Shown here piece after piece: positions 21,360 through 31,949 of a stretch of 64,000 nt of DNA; the first letter of the stretch is position 1, and each line of letters opens with the position of its first letter. The notes beneath the pieces were generated by a model. The model saw only the letters and a list, made by a program, of their open reading frames with translations, was not told the origin of the DNA and ran no database searches. The position numbers and the translations under genes are program-made. The stretch covers positions 13,658,512 through 13,722,511 of the forward strand of contig CM073330.1 in NCBI GenBank assembly GCA_037043015.1. The letters are read 5' to 3'. The DNA is from Bryum argenteum. Its lineage: Eukaryota; Streptophyta; Bryopsida; Bryales; Bryaceae.

Positions 21360-21830
21360 TCATATTCTGCTCTTACACTCTCTTCATACTAAAGTCCAAT
21401 CTAAAATAATTTGCCTCTTTATATGATTTTGAGCTGCAATTGGGATTTAATTCAGCTGTATTCTCACAGTGAACGACTATCCACTGAAACTTGCCTGCTG
21501 GAGCATTAATTCATTAGAGGCCTGGAGTCCTGAAGGTCCTAGGGGAGTTCCAGGAACGACTATGTTGATGTAGATCCGTAAGTTGATTGGATGAGGTATA
21601 TGGGTCCTGCATGCTATCTATGTTGCTGTAACTGGGAAAAATTGCGCATTTTTATTCATGCAATCACTTAAAACATGTCCACAGGGACCCCATGGATCAC
21701 TAGGCAATTCGAACAATATAAAGCCCACCCTTGCCTTGCATCCTTACCACGTCATTAGCCACTCTCAGCTCTCTAGCAGGTCTCCATTTCATTCCGAGCT
21801 CTGGTTTCTCTATTCTCATTTAACATGATG
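21360..21830 (+). promoter_or_regulatory. Orphan SPH-type promoter and 5' UTR without a gene
   Basis: This segment aligns in order with the region upstream of the first intact SPH gene (34930-35290): TCATATGATTTTGAGCTGC-like text, ATGCTATCTATG, TTGCGCA, GGACCCC, the TATA box in CAATATAAAGCCCACC (TATAAA at 21717-21722) and the CTCTAGCAGGTCTCC motif at the start of the presumed 5'-UTR intron. After about 21830 the homology ends and unrelated repeat text follows; no signal peptide or S1 exon is present. It is the remnant of a copy that lost its coding part. Confidence 0.75.
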
Positions 21831-22043
21831 ACTCAAATTTTGGTTCACATGGCTCACGCAAAATTTAACAAGTTTGTAGGGTTGGTACATAAATTAACTT
21901 GCCTTCATTTTCATTTTTAAGATTTGTATTTCTTCGCCTCAAAATACCTAGCAGGTGTTAAGGAGTTGATGAACAACAATTGTAGTTAATCAAAAACTTG
22001 ACAAGGATAAACATTGTCCTCATTCTTTATAGGGGAATGCACG

Positions 22044-22606
22044 GGTGTGAGCGGAGAGCAGTGAGCGTGAATTTTTGGCAGAATTTGAATTTTTTTTTAT
22101 CAAAGTTTAAGACCCTATTACCACTGAATGGGCTTTATTAAGATGTTAAAATGTTTATTTATAGGGTATTAAGTACCCCAAATCCGTGGTAGATGGTCCT
22201 CTCCCGTGTGTATTGAAAAAGGGTCTTAATTCACCACTTCTAATATAATCAATATTATTAAGTGAATATAACAATTTCTATGTATTTAGGGTTGACGTCA
22301 TCATTTGTGACTTGGTTTAGTTAGATCAAGTTTGATTTTAGCGTGTAATAAAGACAAATTTTGATACAAGGTGTCGGTTACTTCTACAATTTTTTCGAGG
22401 CCGATCACTTGGAGTTCTAGGATAGTGATTAAAATTAGAGCTGACATCATCCAGAGCTCCTATCCACTTTGGCAAGATTCAATCACTTATCGGAAATTTT
22501 TAAAAAATAAAATAAAATAAAATAAAATAGAAATTTTTAAATTAAAAATAGCAATTCATCGCTCTAATGGCTGAAATTTGACAGCTCATCGCTCCCCGCT
22601 CACACC
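22044..22606. mobile_element. MITE-like element with inverted ends
   Basis: The ends are GGTGTGAGCGG and its inverted form CCGCTCACACC, with further complementarity inward (GAGC-TGAGC; CTGCCAAAAATTC opposite GAAATTTGACAG). The element is 563 bp, AT-rich inside and without an ORF. The direct flanks do not show a clear target duplication, so the superfamily is not assigned. Confidence 0.55.
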
Positions 22607-23530
22607 ATAGCTACGTCCATTCTTTACGTTACAAAAATACAATCTTTAGATTTAATTATCTGTATGATCAGTAAATTACATTACAGTAAATTTGACATTA
22701 TCACCATCTTCAGGCAATAAATACAGGCAATTTATATGAATATCATTGATGTGAATCACTTTGAATGAGCTGAAAAGATTGATGAATGTTCAAGGCTAAA
22801 AGAAATTCCTTGTCTTGCCCTGAGAAATCCTCCATTGACGATACATCTTTGAAGCATATGACGACATATGAAATTATAAATGTTCCTTTTCATGAGATAA
22901 GGTATCATGCTTTTGCAATGATCATAATAACTACAAAGTGGGTTCTTCTTTACATTGATTTTGAAAAGGTGAATCCTTCATGTAGTGAGAGCAATTCTTA
23001 GTTCCCATATGGATTCAACTACGTACATAGCAAAAGAAATATGGACCAAAAAAAAGTTGCAAAAATTCTAATAAGATAGAATAGCTCTGGAAAGAAAATT
23101 TTACACTACCTGGTAACTGCTTCAAATGTAATTCTGGACAAATTCAAATGCAAGTTTACGTATATTATTTCAATTATGTTCTAAAGCTATTTATAATTTG
23201 AGAAAGAAACTGTGTGTTCACTAAGCTGGTAGCTATTGTAAGTAAAACTGTACACTTTGCTTAAGCATGCAAAAGCAAGGGCGGGCCCCTTGATAGCAAC
23301 TCTTTACCTTGCAATCACAACAAGATTGTATGCAAAGAGCCAGATTTTCAACACTACCCATGCCCCTTATCCTCTGGATTCAATGGTGTCTTTGCACATT
23401 TGCAAAATTACTCGACAAGCAACATCACTCTGACCATTCAATCACGTACCGATAGTTACATGAGGGCCCGAGCTCTCGCACGATGAGCCAAAATCCAATG
23501 CACGTTACCACTTTTCTATCTCCACTTGCA
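22607..23530. other. Intergenic DNA and upstream region of the BURP gene
   Basis: No gene, element border or RNA is recognised. The last 250 bp become less AT-rich towards the BURP promoter, as expected for a regulatory region. Confidence 0.5.
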
Positions 23531-23536
23531 TATAAG
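23531..23536 (+). promoter_or_regulatory. TATA box of the BURP gene
   Basis: The sequence GCATATAAGG lies 125 bp before the ATG at 23656, in the usual position for a plant TATA box with a short 5' UTR. Confidence 0.6.
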
Positions 23537-23655
23537 GTCGTCTAACCTTCTCTACAACATTCACTTCCACAGACTCCCAACTTTGCACAATTGCAGCTCT
23601 CCACCTATTCTTCCTTTGCTTCCAAAAAGCTTGACATCCTCATTTACTAGCAGCA

Positions 23656-24737
23656 ATGGCGGCTCTTCGTCTCGGTCTCACCTTACTTATGATCATCATG
23701 AACACAGCTACTATTGTAAGGATCTCAACACACAACTTGTATGATTGACTCTCTTACTCCATGATCAACATATATAAAATGTCTCTTCAAAGCCAAAATA
23801 ACATGATGATTCCTTGATCTTGAGCATGCTATTGTCGCAATTTGAAGCGGTGCAATTTTGGAGTAAAATTAGAGTGCTCAACTTCACTTCGCTGTGGCAG
23901 GTGACCGGGCACAGCCTTCTCTCCACGACGGACGAGGCCAAGATCGCCGCAGTCTGCTCCACCCCACACCTGGAGTGCCAACACAACACTCTCATCACCG
24001 AGGCTACGGGCGTCAGCCGGGACAAAAGCATCAATACCATCAACGACATCCAGCGTGATTTCTTCCTGGAATCCGCTCTTGAGCAGGGCAACACCATGAC
24101 CCTCGACAGCAACCTCCGAGACTCCGCGCCCAAGCAGGCTTTCATGACATCCTCTGCAGCCATGAGCCTGCCCGCACTCACCTCCGCCAACGCTCTGGAA
24201 CTCGCCAAGCACTTGGGCGTGGCTCCCGACTCCGACATGGCCACCGCCGTCGCCACGGCCGCGTACCTGTGCGGCTACGGAGCTCTGCCCGGAGAGAAGA
24301 TGGCGTGTGCGGCTTCCGCGGACGCCATGGCCGCCTTCGTGTCCAGCGAGCTCGGTGAGCATGTGAAGGTGCTGTCCACCAGCAACACGCCCGCATCAGC
24401 GCCCGCCGTCAAGGAGCCAGTGACCATCGTGGACGTGACGAAGGGGAGTGTGGCGGAGGGCAAGACCATCGTGGTGTGCCATGTGGTAAACTTCCCGTCG
24501 GCGCTGTACTACTGTCACCGGGTGACGGGCACCAAGGTGATCCGGGCCACTCTGAGGCCCGCGGGGTCTCGCGCGAGCCCGATCAAGGCAGTGGGCGTGT
24601 GTCACATCGACACGTCCCTGTGGCTGAGCACCCACCCTGCATTCAGCGCCCTCCACATACCTCGTGGGGACGAAGCGTGCCACTGGCTCGTGGATTCTGA
24701 CCTGGTGTTCGTGCCCGTGAACAGTGGAACAGAGTGA
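23656..24737 (+). CDS. BURP-domain protein
   Basis: Exons are 23656-23715 and 23901-24737, joined in phase 0 by a GT-AG intron (GTAAGG ... TGGCAG), giving 298 aa. Exon 1 encodes only a hydrophobic signal peptide (MAALRLGLTLLMIIMNTATI). The rest is a BURP region: a DFFLESALEQGNTMTL start, a middle CAASADAMAAFV segment, and the four diagnostic Cys-His pairs at about 213/214, 225/226, 254/255 and 280/281, in the family spacing (10, 27 and 24 residues between pairs), ending CHWLVDSDLVFVP. BURP proteins are plant-specific and secreted or cell-wall-associated; some act in pectin modification or stress responses, and some cyclise peptides. No core peptide repeats are present, so a simple BURP protein is most likely. 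The exon is much more GC-rich than its surroundings, as for a functional gene. Confidence 0.92.
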
Positions 24738-25616
24738 GCCTTTGGTGTGTATGTTGGGGCGATCAGTTTACTGGCTTCCTTCAACTGAAGGTGACAGGCA
24801 TTCATGGGGTGACCGACTTCAGTAAATTCTAGTGGATTCTCAGCGACTTAGTAGACTGTATTAGCATTGCTTGTATCTTGTGTGTGTAGTACAGTGTGTG
24901 TAGACTGCGATGGATTTGTGAAATTCGGATCCGTCGAGCCGCTGAAATAAGTATAGACAGTCGGCTCATGACAGTTGAGAGGTTAGTTCTGGGTGATGTT
25001 GGTGAGAATGCTTACAGGATTGGCTGGTCTTGAGTGAGCCCGCTTTGTGTGTACTTTGTGTTGAATAATGCGTAAAAGGAATCCTCTAAACGGTTTCCTT
25101 CTTCTATATGTAAATTAACAACTGCACTTGTTGGAAAGTCACTCTTTTGATTTAACTCAACTCATGACCATATCTTCTAAACTTCTTTACGATTTTACTC
25201 GACGGTCATATGAGTGTAAAGGCCATTTGGTGTTGGGCCTGAAGTGTTGTTCATCATTAAGTCTGAGAAAGGGAAGGGTTGTGCAGTGATTAAGAAGATA
25301 ATGAGTGATAGTATGCACAAAGTTGTGAAGCTCTGGATGTGAGATGATTAGTCAGGTTCCTTGCACAGACTTGATATGGTCTTGATGTGGTCAAACTGAT
25401 TTTTATATTCATAACTGGTTCAAACTACATCAATTTTGGTAAATTAGTGACATTTTAAGTGTATATATGATCAATGTGAAGTTGCACATTTTTCACACAA
25501 TCATTTTGACACCGTCACTCCCCACACTGAAAAAGGTGTTCGTTGTAATAAGTTATGCATACTTCAGTTGGAAAAATTCGACTAATACTTATAGGAGCAT
25601 AATCATGAAAGTTGTA
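24738..25616. other. 3' flank of the BURP gene, no further gene seen
   Basis: It contains the BURP 3' UTR and AT-rich intergenic sequence up to the TA target site of the Tc1-type element at 25615-25616. No clear polyadenylation site or second gene can be assigned. Confidence 0.5.
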
Positions 25617-26197
25617 CAATAGGGTGACATTCAAATTGGCCGTTTAGTAGTTCCAAGGATAGTGTCCTACACTGCTGCCAACTTTGACACCCTCCCCAAA
25701 GCTGAGAAATTTTTATTTTACCATGAAAATTTGGGGACATCATCATCTTTATGTTGATAACATGCATACCAAATTTCAAGTCCAGGAGACTTATACAAAA
25801 AAACTTATGCAAGATCTACCAACATGGGATAGCTGTGAGAAAAGTGTCACAGCTGCCAACTTTGACACCCTCCCAAGAATTGAGGAAATTTTTTTGCCCA
25901 TGAAATTTTTGGAGCAAAAAAGTTTTTATGTTGTTTGCATGTGTGGAAAATTTCAAGTCCAAAAGACCCATACAAAAAATAATATTCCAAATCTATCAAC
26001 ATGTGTAGTTTTGAGAAACAAAGGGGAAAACCATTTTACTACTTCCAACTTTGACGCCCTCCTTAGGATTGAGTTTTTGTTGATACATAGTGAAATTTTT
26101 GGCACAGAATCATCTCTACGCTGGTAACATGTGAGATAAATTTCAAAGCCAAAAGACATACACAAAAAAAATTATTCCATATCTATCAACATGTGTA
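25617..26197 (+). repeat. Left terminal inverted repeat of the Tc1-type element
   Basis: It pairs with 31363-31947 over about 581 nt. It contains three direct copies of CCAACTTTGACACCCTCC (near 25677, 25856 and 26044; the third has one change), spaced about 180-188 bp. The outer end carries a related word in inverse orientation (AGGGTGACATTC...TTGG). This inverted-repeat/direct-repeat plan is known from Tc1 relatives, where the direct repeats bind transposase. Confidence 0.88.
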
Positions 26198-26497
26198 ACT
26201 ATGATAAACAATTTGAAGGTCATATTGAAAATGTCAGAATATCTTTGACACCTCATGCTTTTTCATTGAACTCAATCATGTGAGTAAGCCACCAAACATA
26301 AATGCTTCTCAAAAAGATCAATAACATCTGAATGAAGAAGTGAAGAGATGTTCCATGCAGAAGAATCCACTTGGCCATAAAGTGTGCATTAGACACATGA
26401 CAAATTTTTTCTTCTAAATATCTATTGAACACTATGTAAAGGGAATGGTGTGTGTGATTTGTGATAGACTGAATGTTGAGACAATTCTCAAAACAGA

Positions 26498-26574
26498 GAG
26501 TGTTGTATTGTGGGATGCATGAGTGTTGTATTGTGGGATGCATGAGTGTTGTATTGTGGGATGCATGAGTGTTG
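26498..26574 (+). repeat. 23-bp tandem repeat, about 3.3 copies
   Basis: Three identical units, each GAGTGTTGTATTGTGGGATG plus CAT, start at 26498, 26521 and 26544, with a partial fourth copy. Identity of the units suggests recent slippage. It lies inside the Tc1-type element, outside its inverted repeat. Confidence 0.9.
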
Positions 26575-26628
26575 ATTCACATTGGGCATACATGATGAGT
26601 GATTAAGAGCAAAATGATTTTTCATGTA

Positions 26629-27058
26629 ACCTCAATTCTGTTAATTTGGCAATATTCTGGTAAAATGGCACGATTTAAGGTGGAAAAAATGAAAAAAACA
26701 ACACTCGTTTTTGTCATTTTTTGACATAATAGAGCAAATTTTTCCGAGCGGCTCAAAAACCGAGATATTTACGAGCGGCCGTTGAGAAAAAAATCGCCCT
26801 TCGACAAAATTTGAAGGTCAAAATTCATCAAATAGTGTGATATTATGGAATTTTTGATGATATTACAGAAATTTGTTGATACAATGGAAGATGTGGGTGA
26901 TATTAAAAAACGTGCCATTTTGCAAGCATAAATCTTTGAGATTTTGAGTTAAAAAATATGCCGGTAAAATGGCACGTTTCAGAAACGCGACCAAATTGGC
27001 ACAACATGGCTTTGGCAATATGGCACAAGGAATTGTGCCATTTTAACGGAATTGAGGT
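26629..27058. mobile_element. Small MITE nested in the Tc1-type element
   Basis: The ends ACCTCAATTCTGTTAA and, inverted, TTAACGGAATTGAGGT are flanked by TA on both sides (26627-26628 and 27059-27060). The length is 430 bp with no ORF. Inside, TGGCAATAT and AAATGGCAC words recur in both orientations. The TA flanks fit a Tc1/mariner-mobilised MITE. Confidence 0.6.
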
Positions 27059-27299
27059 TATGTATGCATATGGGCTTGTGTTTTGGCGACCCTTCTCTCT
27101 CCTCTCCAGGGTTGTCTTATTAGACTCAATTTTCGGAATGTCTGTCTGATTTGTCGTATTGGACATGCCTGTTAGACGTCGAGTCGACGAAAATGTCGAC
27201 CGTACCAAAAATTACATAGTAAAAAACTTGCTGAGATTTACCTTGAGGTAAAAAGCTATTTACCTACGCGGCGTAGGGTTGATAATGACGTGGAAAATC

Positions 27300-27590
27300 A
27301 AAATACACGTCACAGTGGGCGACCGCGGGTGGGCGACCTCGCTAGGCGACGGACGGTCGCACCGGGGCGAACGTCGGTCGCCTGCTGCGATCGCCGATCG
27401 CCCTGGCTGCCGCTCGTAGGCGACCGGCGGTCCAGTATGGAGATCGGCGGCCGCCCTGGCAACCGCTTCTAGGCGACCTTAGGGGCAAAGACAAAGTGTC
27501 CGCGAGCCAATCTGGACCCCTCCTGTTGGGGCGACCGCCGATCCAGGTGATGGGCGAACGTAGCTCATAGGGCGACCGGCGGTCTACCCT
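27300..27590 (+). repeat. CpG-rich GGCGACCGCCGG-type repeat cluster
   Basis: Variants of GGCGACCGCCGGTC and its complement GACCGGCGGTCGCC are packed here with very high GC content inside AT-rich DNA. Related clusters lie at 28978-29160 and 29828-30070, the first with a 21-bp tandem phrase around GGGCGATCGTCGGTCGC. ORFs across them read as Asp-Arg-Arg-Ser-Pro-like repeats in several frames and are not genes. Confidence 0.8.
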
Positions 27591-29830
27591 CTAGAAACGA
27601 AGGACATGAACTTTGAAGAGCCATAACTTTTTCATTCGGACTCTGTTTTTGACGAAATCACTTGGGTTGGGTCCCAAATCAAGCCTAGTTTATGTGGTAA
27701 AAATTGCACACTCACACAATTAAGTATAAAAAAAGGCATGCATTTTAGTGAAGGGAGTATTTGTTATTTGGGTTTTTAAACATTTGGCATGTTTTACCAT
27801 TGCAAGCCTATTATGTGACATCAAAAAGGTTTTTGCATGATGTGTTTTAGACAAGTGTGATCTTTAGATGCATCCCACAATCTTTGTAGTTGGAAGTATT
27901 TTGATCCAGATAGTTTTAGTATTGGCTTTGCAATGATATTTCTACGATGAAAAAAGTGAAAAAGTGGATGATTTTTGAAGAGATAGATCTCTTTCAACCA
28001 TCGTTAGATTTTGAATTTTCATTTTAAAATGGATTCCAATTAGAGTGTTGTATTGGTGATAGGAACCTCGATCCATTCGAAGATATATTGAAGATAAGGT
28101 ATAATTTGAGTGTAAGGGGTCTATTACTGGACTATATTAATTGTTTTGTAAACTATTTGGTAGTTTTTGTCATTGCAAGGCTACTATTCGAGCCATAGGG
28201 AAGTGTAAGGTGTATAGGGAAATAGAGAGGGAGAGTAGTATTTATACTTTTCCTATGTATTTTATATGAAACATGATTAAAAGTTTTGGCCTATAAGATG
28301 AAGGTAAGTAGTTTCTATTAAATACCTAGGATTAATTAAATTTGTTGAAATGGGGTGTGTGTATAAAAGGAGGGAAGAGATGATTCAATAATGATAAAAA
28401 CCGCCAAATATTTTACAAAGTAATTAATATAGTCCAAACCTAGATCCCTAGCACTCAAATTATACGTTATCTTCAATATACCTTCGAATGAATCGAGGTT
28501 TCTATCACCAATACAACACTCTAATTGGAATCAATTCTAAAATAAAAATTCAAAATCTAACAATAGTTGAAGGAGATCTATCTCTTCAAAAATCATCCAC
28601 TTTTTCACTTTTTTTATCGTAGAAATATCATTGCAAAGCCAATACTAAAACTATCTGGATCAAAATACTTCCAACTACAAAGATTGTGGGATGCATCTAA
28701 AGATCACACTTGTCTAAAACAAATCATGCAAAAACCTTTTTGATGTCACATAATAGGCTTGCAATGGTAAAACATGCCAAATGTTTAAAAACCCAAATAA
28801 CAAATACTCCCTTCACTAAAATGCATGCCAATTTTTTATACTTAATTGTATGAGTCTGCAATTTTTACCACATAAACTAGACTTAATTTGAGACCCAACC
28901 CAAGTGATTTCGTCAAAAACAGAGTCCGAATGAAAAAGTTATGGCTCTTCAAAGTTCATGTGCTTTATTCGAAGAGGGTAGACCGCCGGTCGCCCTATGA
29001 GCTACGTTCGCCCATCACCTGGATCGGCGGTCGCCCTACTGAGCGACATTCACCCATCGGTTGTATCGGCGGTCGCCCAGGGGCGACTGTCGGTCGCTTA
29101 TGGGCGATCGTCGGTCGCTCATGGGCGATCGTCGGTCGCTCAGGCGACCGCCGGTCCAGGCAAAGTATAAATACTACTCTCCCTCTCTATTTCCCTATAC
29201 ATCTTGGACTTCCCTATGGCTCAAATAGTAGCCTTGCAATGATAAGAACTGCCAAATATTCTATAAAGTAATTAATATAGTCCAAACCTAAATCCCTAGC
29301 ACTCAAATTATACGTTATCTTCAATATATCTTCGAATGAATCGAGGTTTCTATCACCAATACAACACTCTAATTGGAATCCATTTTAAAATAAAAATTCA
29401 AAATCTAACGATGGTTGAAGGAGATCTATCTCTTCAAAAATCATCCACTTTTTCACTTTTTTCATCGTAGAAATATCATTGCAAAGCCAATACTAAAATT
29501 ATCTGGATCAAAATACTTCCAACTACAAAGATTGTGGGATGCATCTAAAGATCACACTTGTCTAAAACACATCATGCAAAAACCTTTTTGATGTCACATA
29601 ATAGGCTTGCAATGGTAAAACATGCCTAATGTTTAAAAACCCAAGAAACAAGTACTCCCTTCACTAAAATGCATGCCATTTTTTCATACTTAATTGTATG
29701 GGTCTGCAACTTTTACCACATAAACTAGACTTAATTTGGGACCCAACCCAAGTGATTTCGTCAAAAACAGAGTCCGAATGAAAAAGTTATGGCTCTTCAA
29801 AGTTCATGTGCTTTATTCGAAGAGGGTAGA
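27590..29830. repeat. Three R1 repeat copies inside the hAT-like element (one inverted to the other two)
   Basis: Copy 1 runs forward at about 27590-28260. Copies 2 (about 28398-28990) and 3 (about 29246-29830) run in reverse and are nearly identical to each other, about 847 bp apart, so they are a tandem duplication that includes the GC cluster between them. All carry GAGCCATAACTTTTTCATTC and GAAGAGATAGATCTCTTTC-like text. Copy 1 with copies 2/3 could form a long hairpin. Confidence 0.85.
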
Positions 29831-30362
29831 CCGCCGGTCGCCCTATGAGCTACGTTCGCCCATCACCTGGATCGGCGGTCGCCTTCTCTGGACCGGCGGT
29901 CGCCTTAGCGACCGACGATCGCCCAGGGGCGACTGTCGGTCGCTTATGGGCGATCGTCGGTCGACCCTGGCGTCGTCGGTCGACTGACAAGCGTCGTCGG
30001 TCGCTAAGGCGACCGCCGGTCGAGAGAAAAGACCGCCCGGTCCGGCCAAGGCGACCGCCGGTCCATCCTACGGGGCGCGATCGCGAACCGTATTCTTTGA
30101 AGTCCAGACAGCCACGTATTAGCCATGTAGGATGCAACGTGGACAGGGTAAATCCAGGGTAAAAAAAAGATTCTGTAGATTCTATTAGACATTCTGAGGC
30201 TCAATGTCTGTCTGACATGTCGTGTCTGTCTGACGTCCGTCTGTGTCTAATAAGACAACCCTGCTCCACTCTGCTCCAGCACCTTGGCTCCCTTCTCTCC
30301 CCCTTGCTCTACTCTAATCCCTACTCTACTGCTATAGCTAGCATCACGCACTCTATAAGTTT

Positions 30363-31373
30363 ATGATGGCAATTTCAGATGAAATTCGTGCTCGCATCAT
30401 AGGTTTGAGTGAGGGAGGATTTACAGGAGTTCAAATTGCAGCTACTATTGGAGTTCCTATTAGAACAGTTACAAGGTTAGTAAAAACATTTAGAGAAGAT
30501 GGAACCTACAAGCGCAAACCTTGTGGTGGAAGTCACGCTAAAAAGCTTAGTGATAGAGATATTCGTAGTATTGTGCATTACTCAAAAATTCATCGTTGCT
30601 CTTCACTCTCAGAGATTACCAATGCATGTCCTACTCAAGTGTGTAGACGTACTATTCAAAGGGCCTTACATAAAAATGGCATTTTTATTCGAATTGCAGT
30701 CAAAAAACCTTTTTCGACACCTCGTCACATGTCTCAACGATTAGCTTTTGCTCAGAAGTACCGTGGATGGAGTGCAAAAGAGTGGGAGCGTGATGTTTGG
30801 ACAGATGAATCCACTTTTGAAATTGGAAAAAATTCTCGGCAATTTCATGTTTGGAGAAGTACATACGAGCGTTATTCATCAAGTTGTCTAGCTCCTACTT
30901 TTAAAAGTGGAAGGACTTCTTTAATGATTTGGGGCGCATTTGCCGGAGGACAAAAGTCAGAACTTGTCTTTATGCCCAAAGGTCAACGTTCTGCTAAGGA
31001 TTTTATAGAAGTGGTTTACGATGCCAAATTGGTTCATATCATGGGTCAAATTCCACAAGGAGTGCTTATGGAAGATGGGGCACCCGTCCATAGGAGCAAA
31101 ATATTTGAAGAATGGAGACAAAGCCACCTTCTCGAAAAGCTCAACTGGCCTGCAAACTCTCCCGATCTCAATCCAATCGAGAACGTTTGGAGGATGTTAA
31201 AAGATGTTGTGCAACATGGCAAACAATGCCCTAGAAACTTAGATGTGTTGAAGGTAGTTCTTGAAAGAGAGTGGAAGTTAGTCAATGGTACAAAGCTCCT
31301 TCAACTATGTCATTCTATGCCCTCTAGGTTACTAGCACTGATTGACGCTAATGGAGGACGTACACGTTGGTAG
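30363..31373 (+). CDS. Tc1-type transposase (DD34E)
   Basis: An uninterrupted 336-aa frame starts ATGATGG at 30363; Met1 or Met2 could serve. Residues 1-120 have a paired-like, two-part helix-turn-helix region (FTGVQIAATIGVPIRTVTRL, then VCRRTIQRALHKNGI). The DDE catalytic triad is D148 (WTDESTFE), D238 (LMEDGAPVH) and E273 (SPDLNPIENVW); 34 residues separate the last two, which defines DD34E Tc1-type enzymes. The product would bind the long inverted repeats and move the element by cut and paste at TA sites. The last codons and stop overlap the inner edge of the right inverted repeat. Known plant mariner-like elements are mostly DD39D, so this type is unusual. The frame and length are those of a functional enzyme. 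Confidence 0.93.
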   Translation: MMAISDEIRARIIGLSEGGFTGVQIAATIGVPIRTVTRLVKTFREDGTYKRKPCGGSHAKKLSDRDIRSIVHYSKIHRCSSLSEITNACPTQVCRRTIQRALHKNGIFIRIAVKKPFSTPRHMSQRLAFAQKYRGWSAKEWERDVWTDESTFEIGKNSRQFHVWRSTYERYSSSCLAPTFKSGRTSLMIWGAFAGGQKSELVFMPKGQRSAKDFIEVVYDAKLVHIMGQIPQGVLMEDGAPVHRSKIFEEWRQSHLLEKLNWPANSPDLNPIENVWRMLKDVVQHGKQCPRNLDVLKVVLEREWKLVNGTKLLQLCHSMPSRLLALIDANGGRTRW

Positions 31374-31947
31374 ATATGGAATAACTTTTTTGTGTACATC
31401 TTTTGGCTTTGAAATTTATCTCATATGTTACCAGCGTAGAGATGATTCTGTGCCAAAAATTTCACTATGTATCAACAAAAACTCAATCCTAAGGAGGGCG
31501 TCAAAGTTGGAAGTAGTAAAATGGTTTTCCCCTTTGTTTCTCAAAACTACACATGTTGATAGATTTGGAATATTATTTTTTGTATAGGTCTTTTGGACTT
31601 GAAATTTTCCACACATGCAAACAACATAAAAAAATTTTTGCTCCAAAAATTTCATGGGCAAAAAAAATTTCCTCAATTCTTGGGAGGGTGTCAAAGTTGG
31701 CAGCTGTGACACTTTTCTCACAGCTATCCCATGTTGGTAGATCTTGCATAAGTTTTTTTTGTATAAGTCTCCTGGTCTTGAAATTTGGTATGCATGTTAT
31801 CAACATAAAGATAATGATGTCCCCAAATTTTCATGGTAAAATAAAAATTTCTCAGCTTTGGGGAGGGTGTCAAAGTTGGCAGCAGTGTAGGACACTATCC
31901 TTTAGTGTTGGAACTACTAAACGGCCAATTTGAATGTCACCCTATTG
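31363..31947 (-). repeat. Right terminal inverted repeat of the Tc1-type element
   Basis: It pairs with 25617-26197 and carries three copies of GGAGGGTGTCAAAGTTGG or a one-base variant (near 31491, 31682 and 31861) as the inverted counterparts of the left direct repeats. It begins within the end of the transposase gene. Confidence 0.88.
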
Positions 31948-31949
31948 TA

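Larger units (their letters stand above)
27107..30263. mobile_element. hAT-like non-autonomous element with GC-rich internal clusters
   Basis: The 19-bp terminal inverted repeats are perfect: CAGGGTTGTCTTATTAGAC at 27107-27125 and its complement ending at 30263. The flanks CTCCTCTC (27099-27106) and CTCCACTC (30264-30271) match at 7 of 8 positions, as expected for the 8-bp duplication of hAT elements. GTCTGTCTGA-type words lie just inside both ends. There is no transposase. The body consists of three copies of repeat R1 (one forward, two reverse) alternating with dense CpG-rich clusters. Confidence 0.82.
25617..31947 (+). mobile_element. Tc1-type (DD34E) DNA transposon with long inverted repeats, host of two nested elements
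   Basis: The element starts CAATAGGGTGAC and ends GTCACCCTATTG and is flanked by TA on each side (25615-25616, 31948-31949), the target duplication of Tc1/mariner elements. Inverted repeats of about 580 bp close both ends. An intact transposase lies at 30363-31373 next to the right repeat. Removing the nested MITE (26629-27058) and hAT-like element (27107-30263) leaves about 2.7 kb. The repeats keep high similarity, with only scattered differences, and the ORF is open, so the element may be fairly young. Confidence 0.92.

Noticed and set aside
25684..26165. ORFs in the inverted repeats of the Tc1-type element
   Set aside because: Mirror copies occur in the right repeat at 31428-31806; they are repeat by-products.
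27290..30162. Several Arg/Ser/Asp-rich ORFs
   Set aside because: They are translations of the GC-rich repeat clusters in multiple frames and share no domain.
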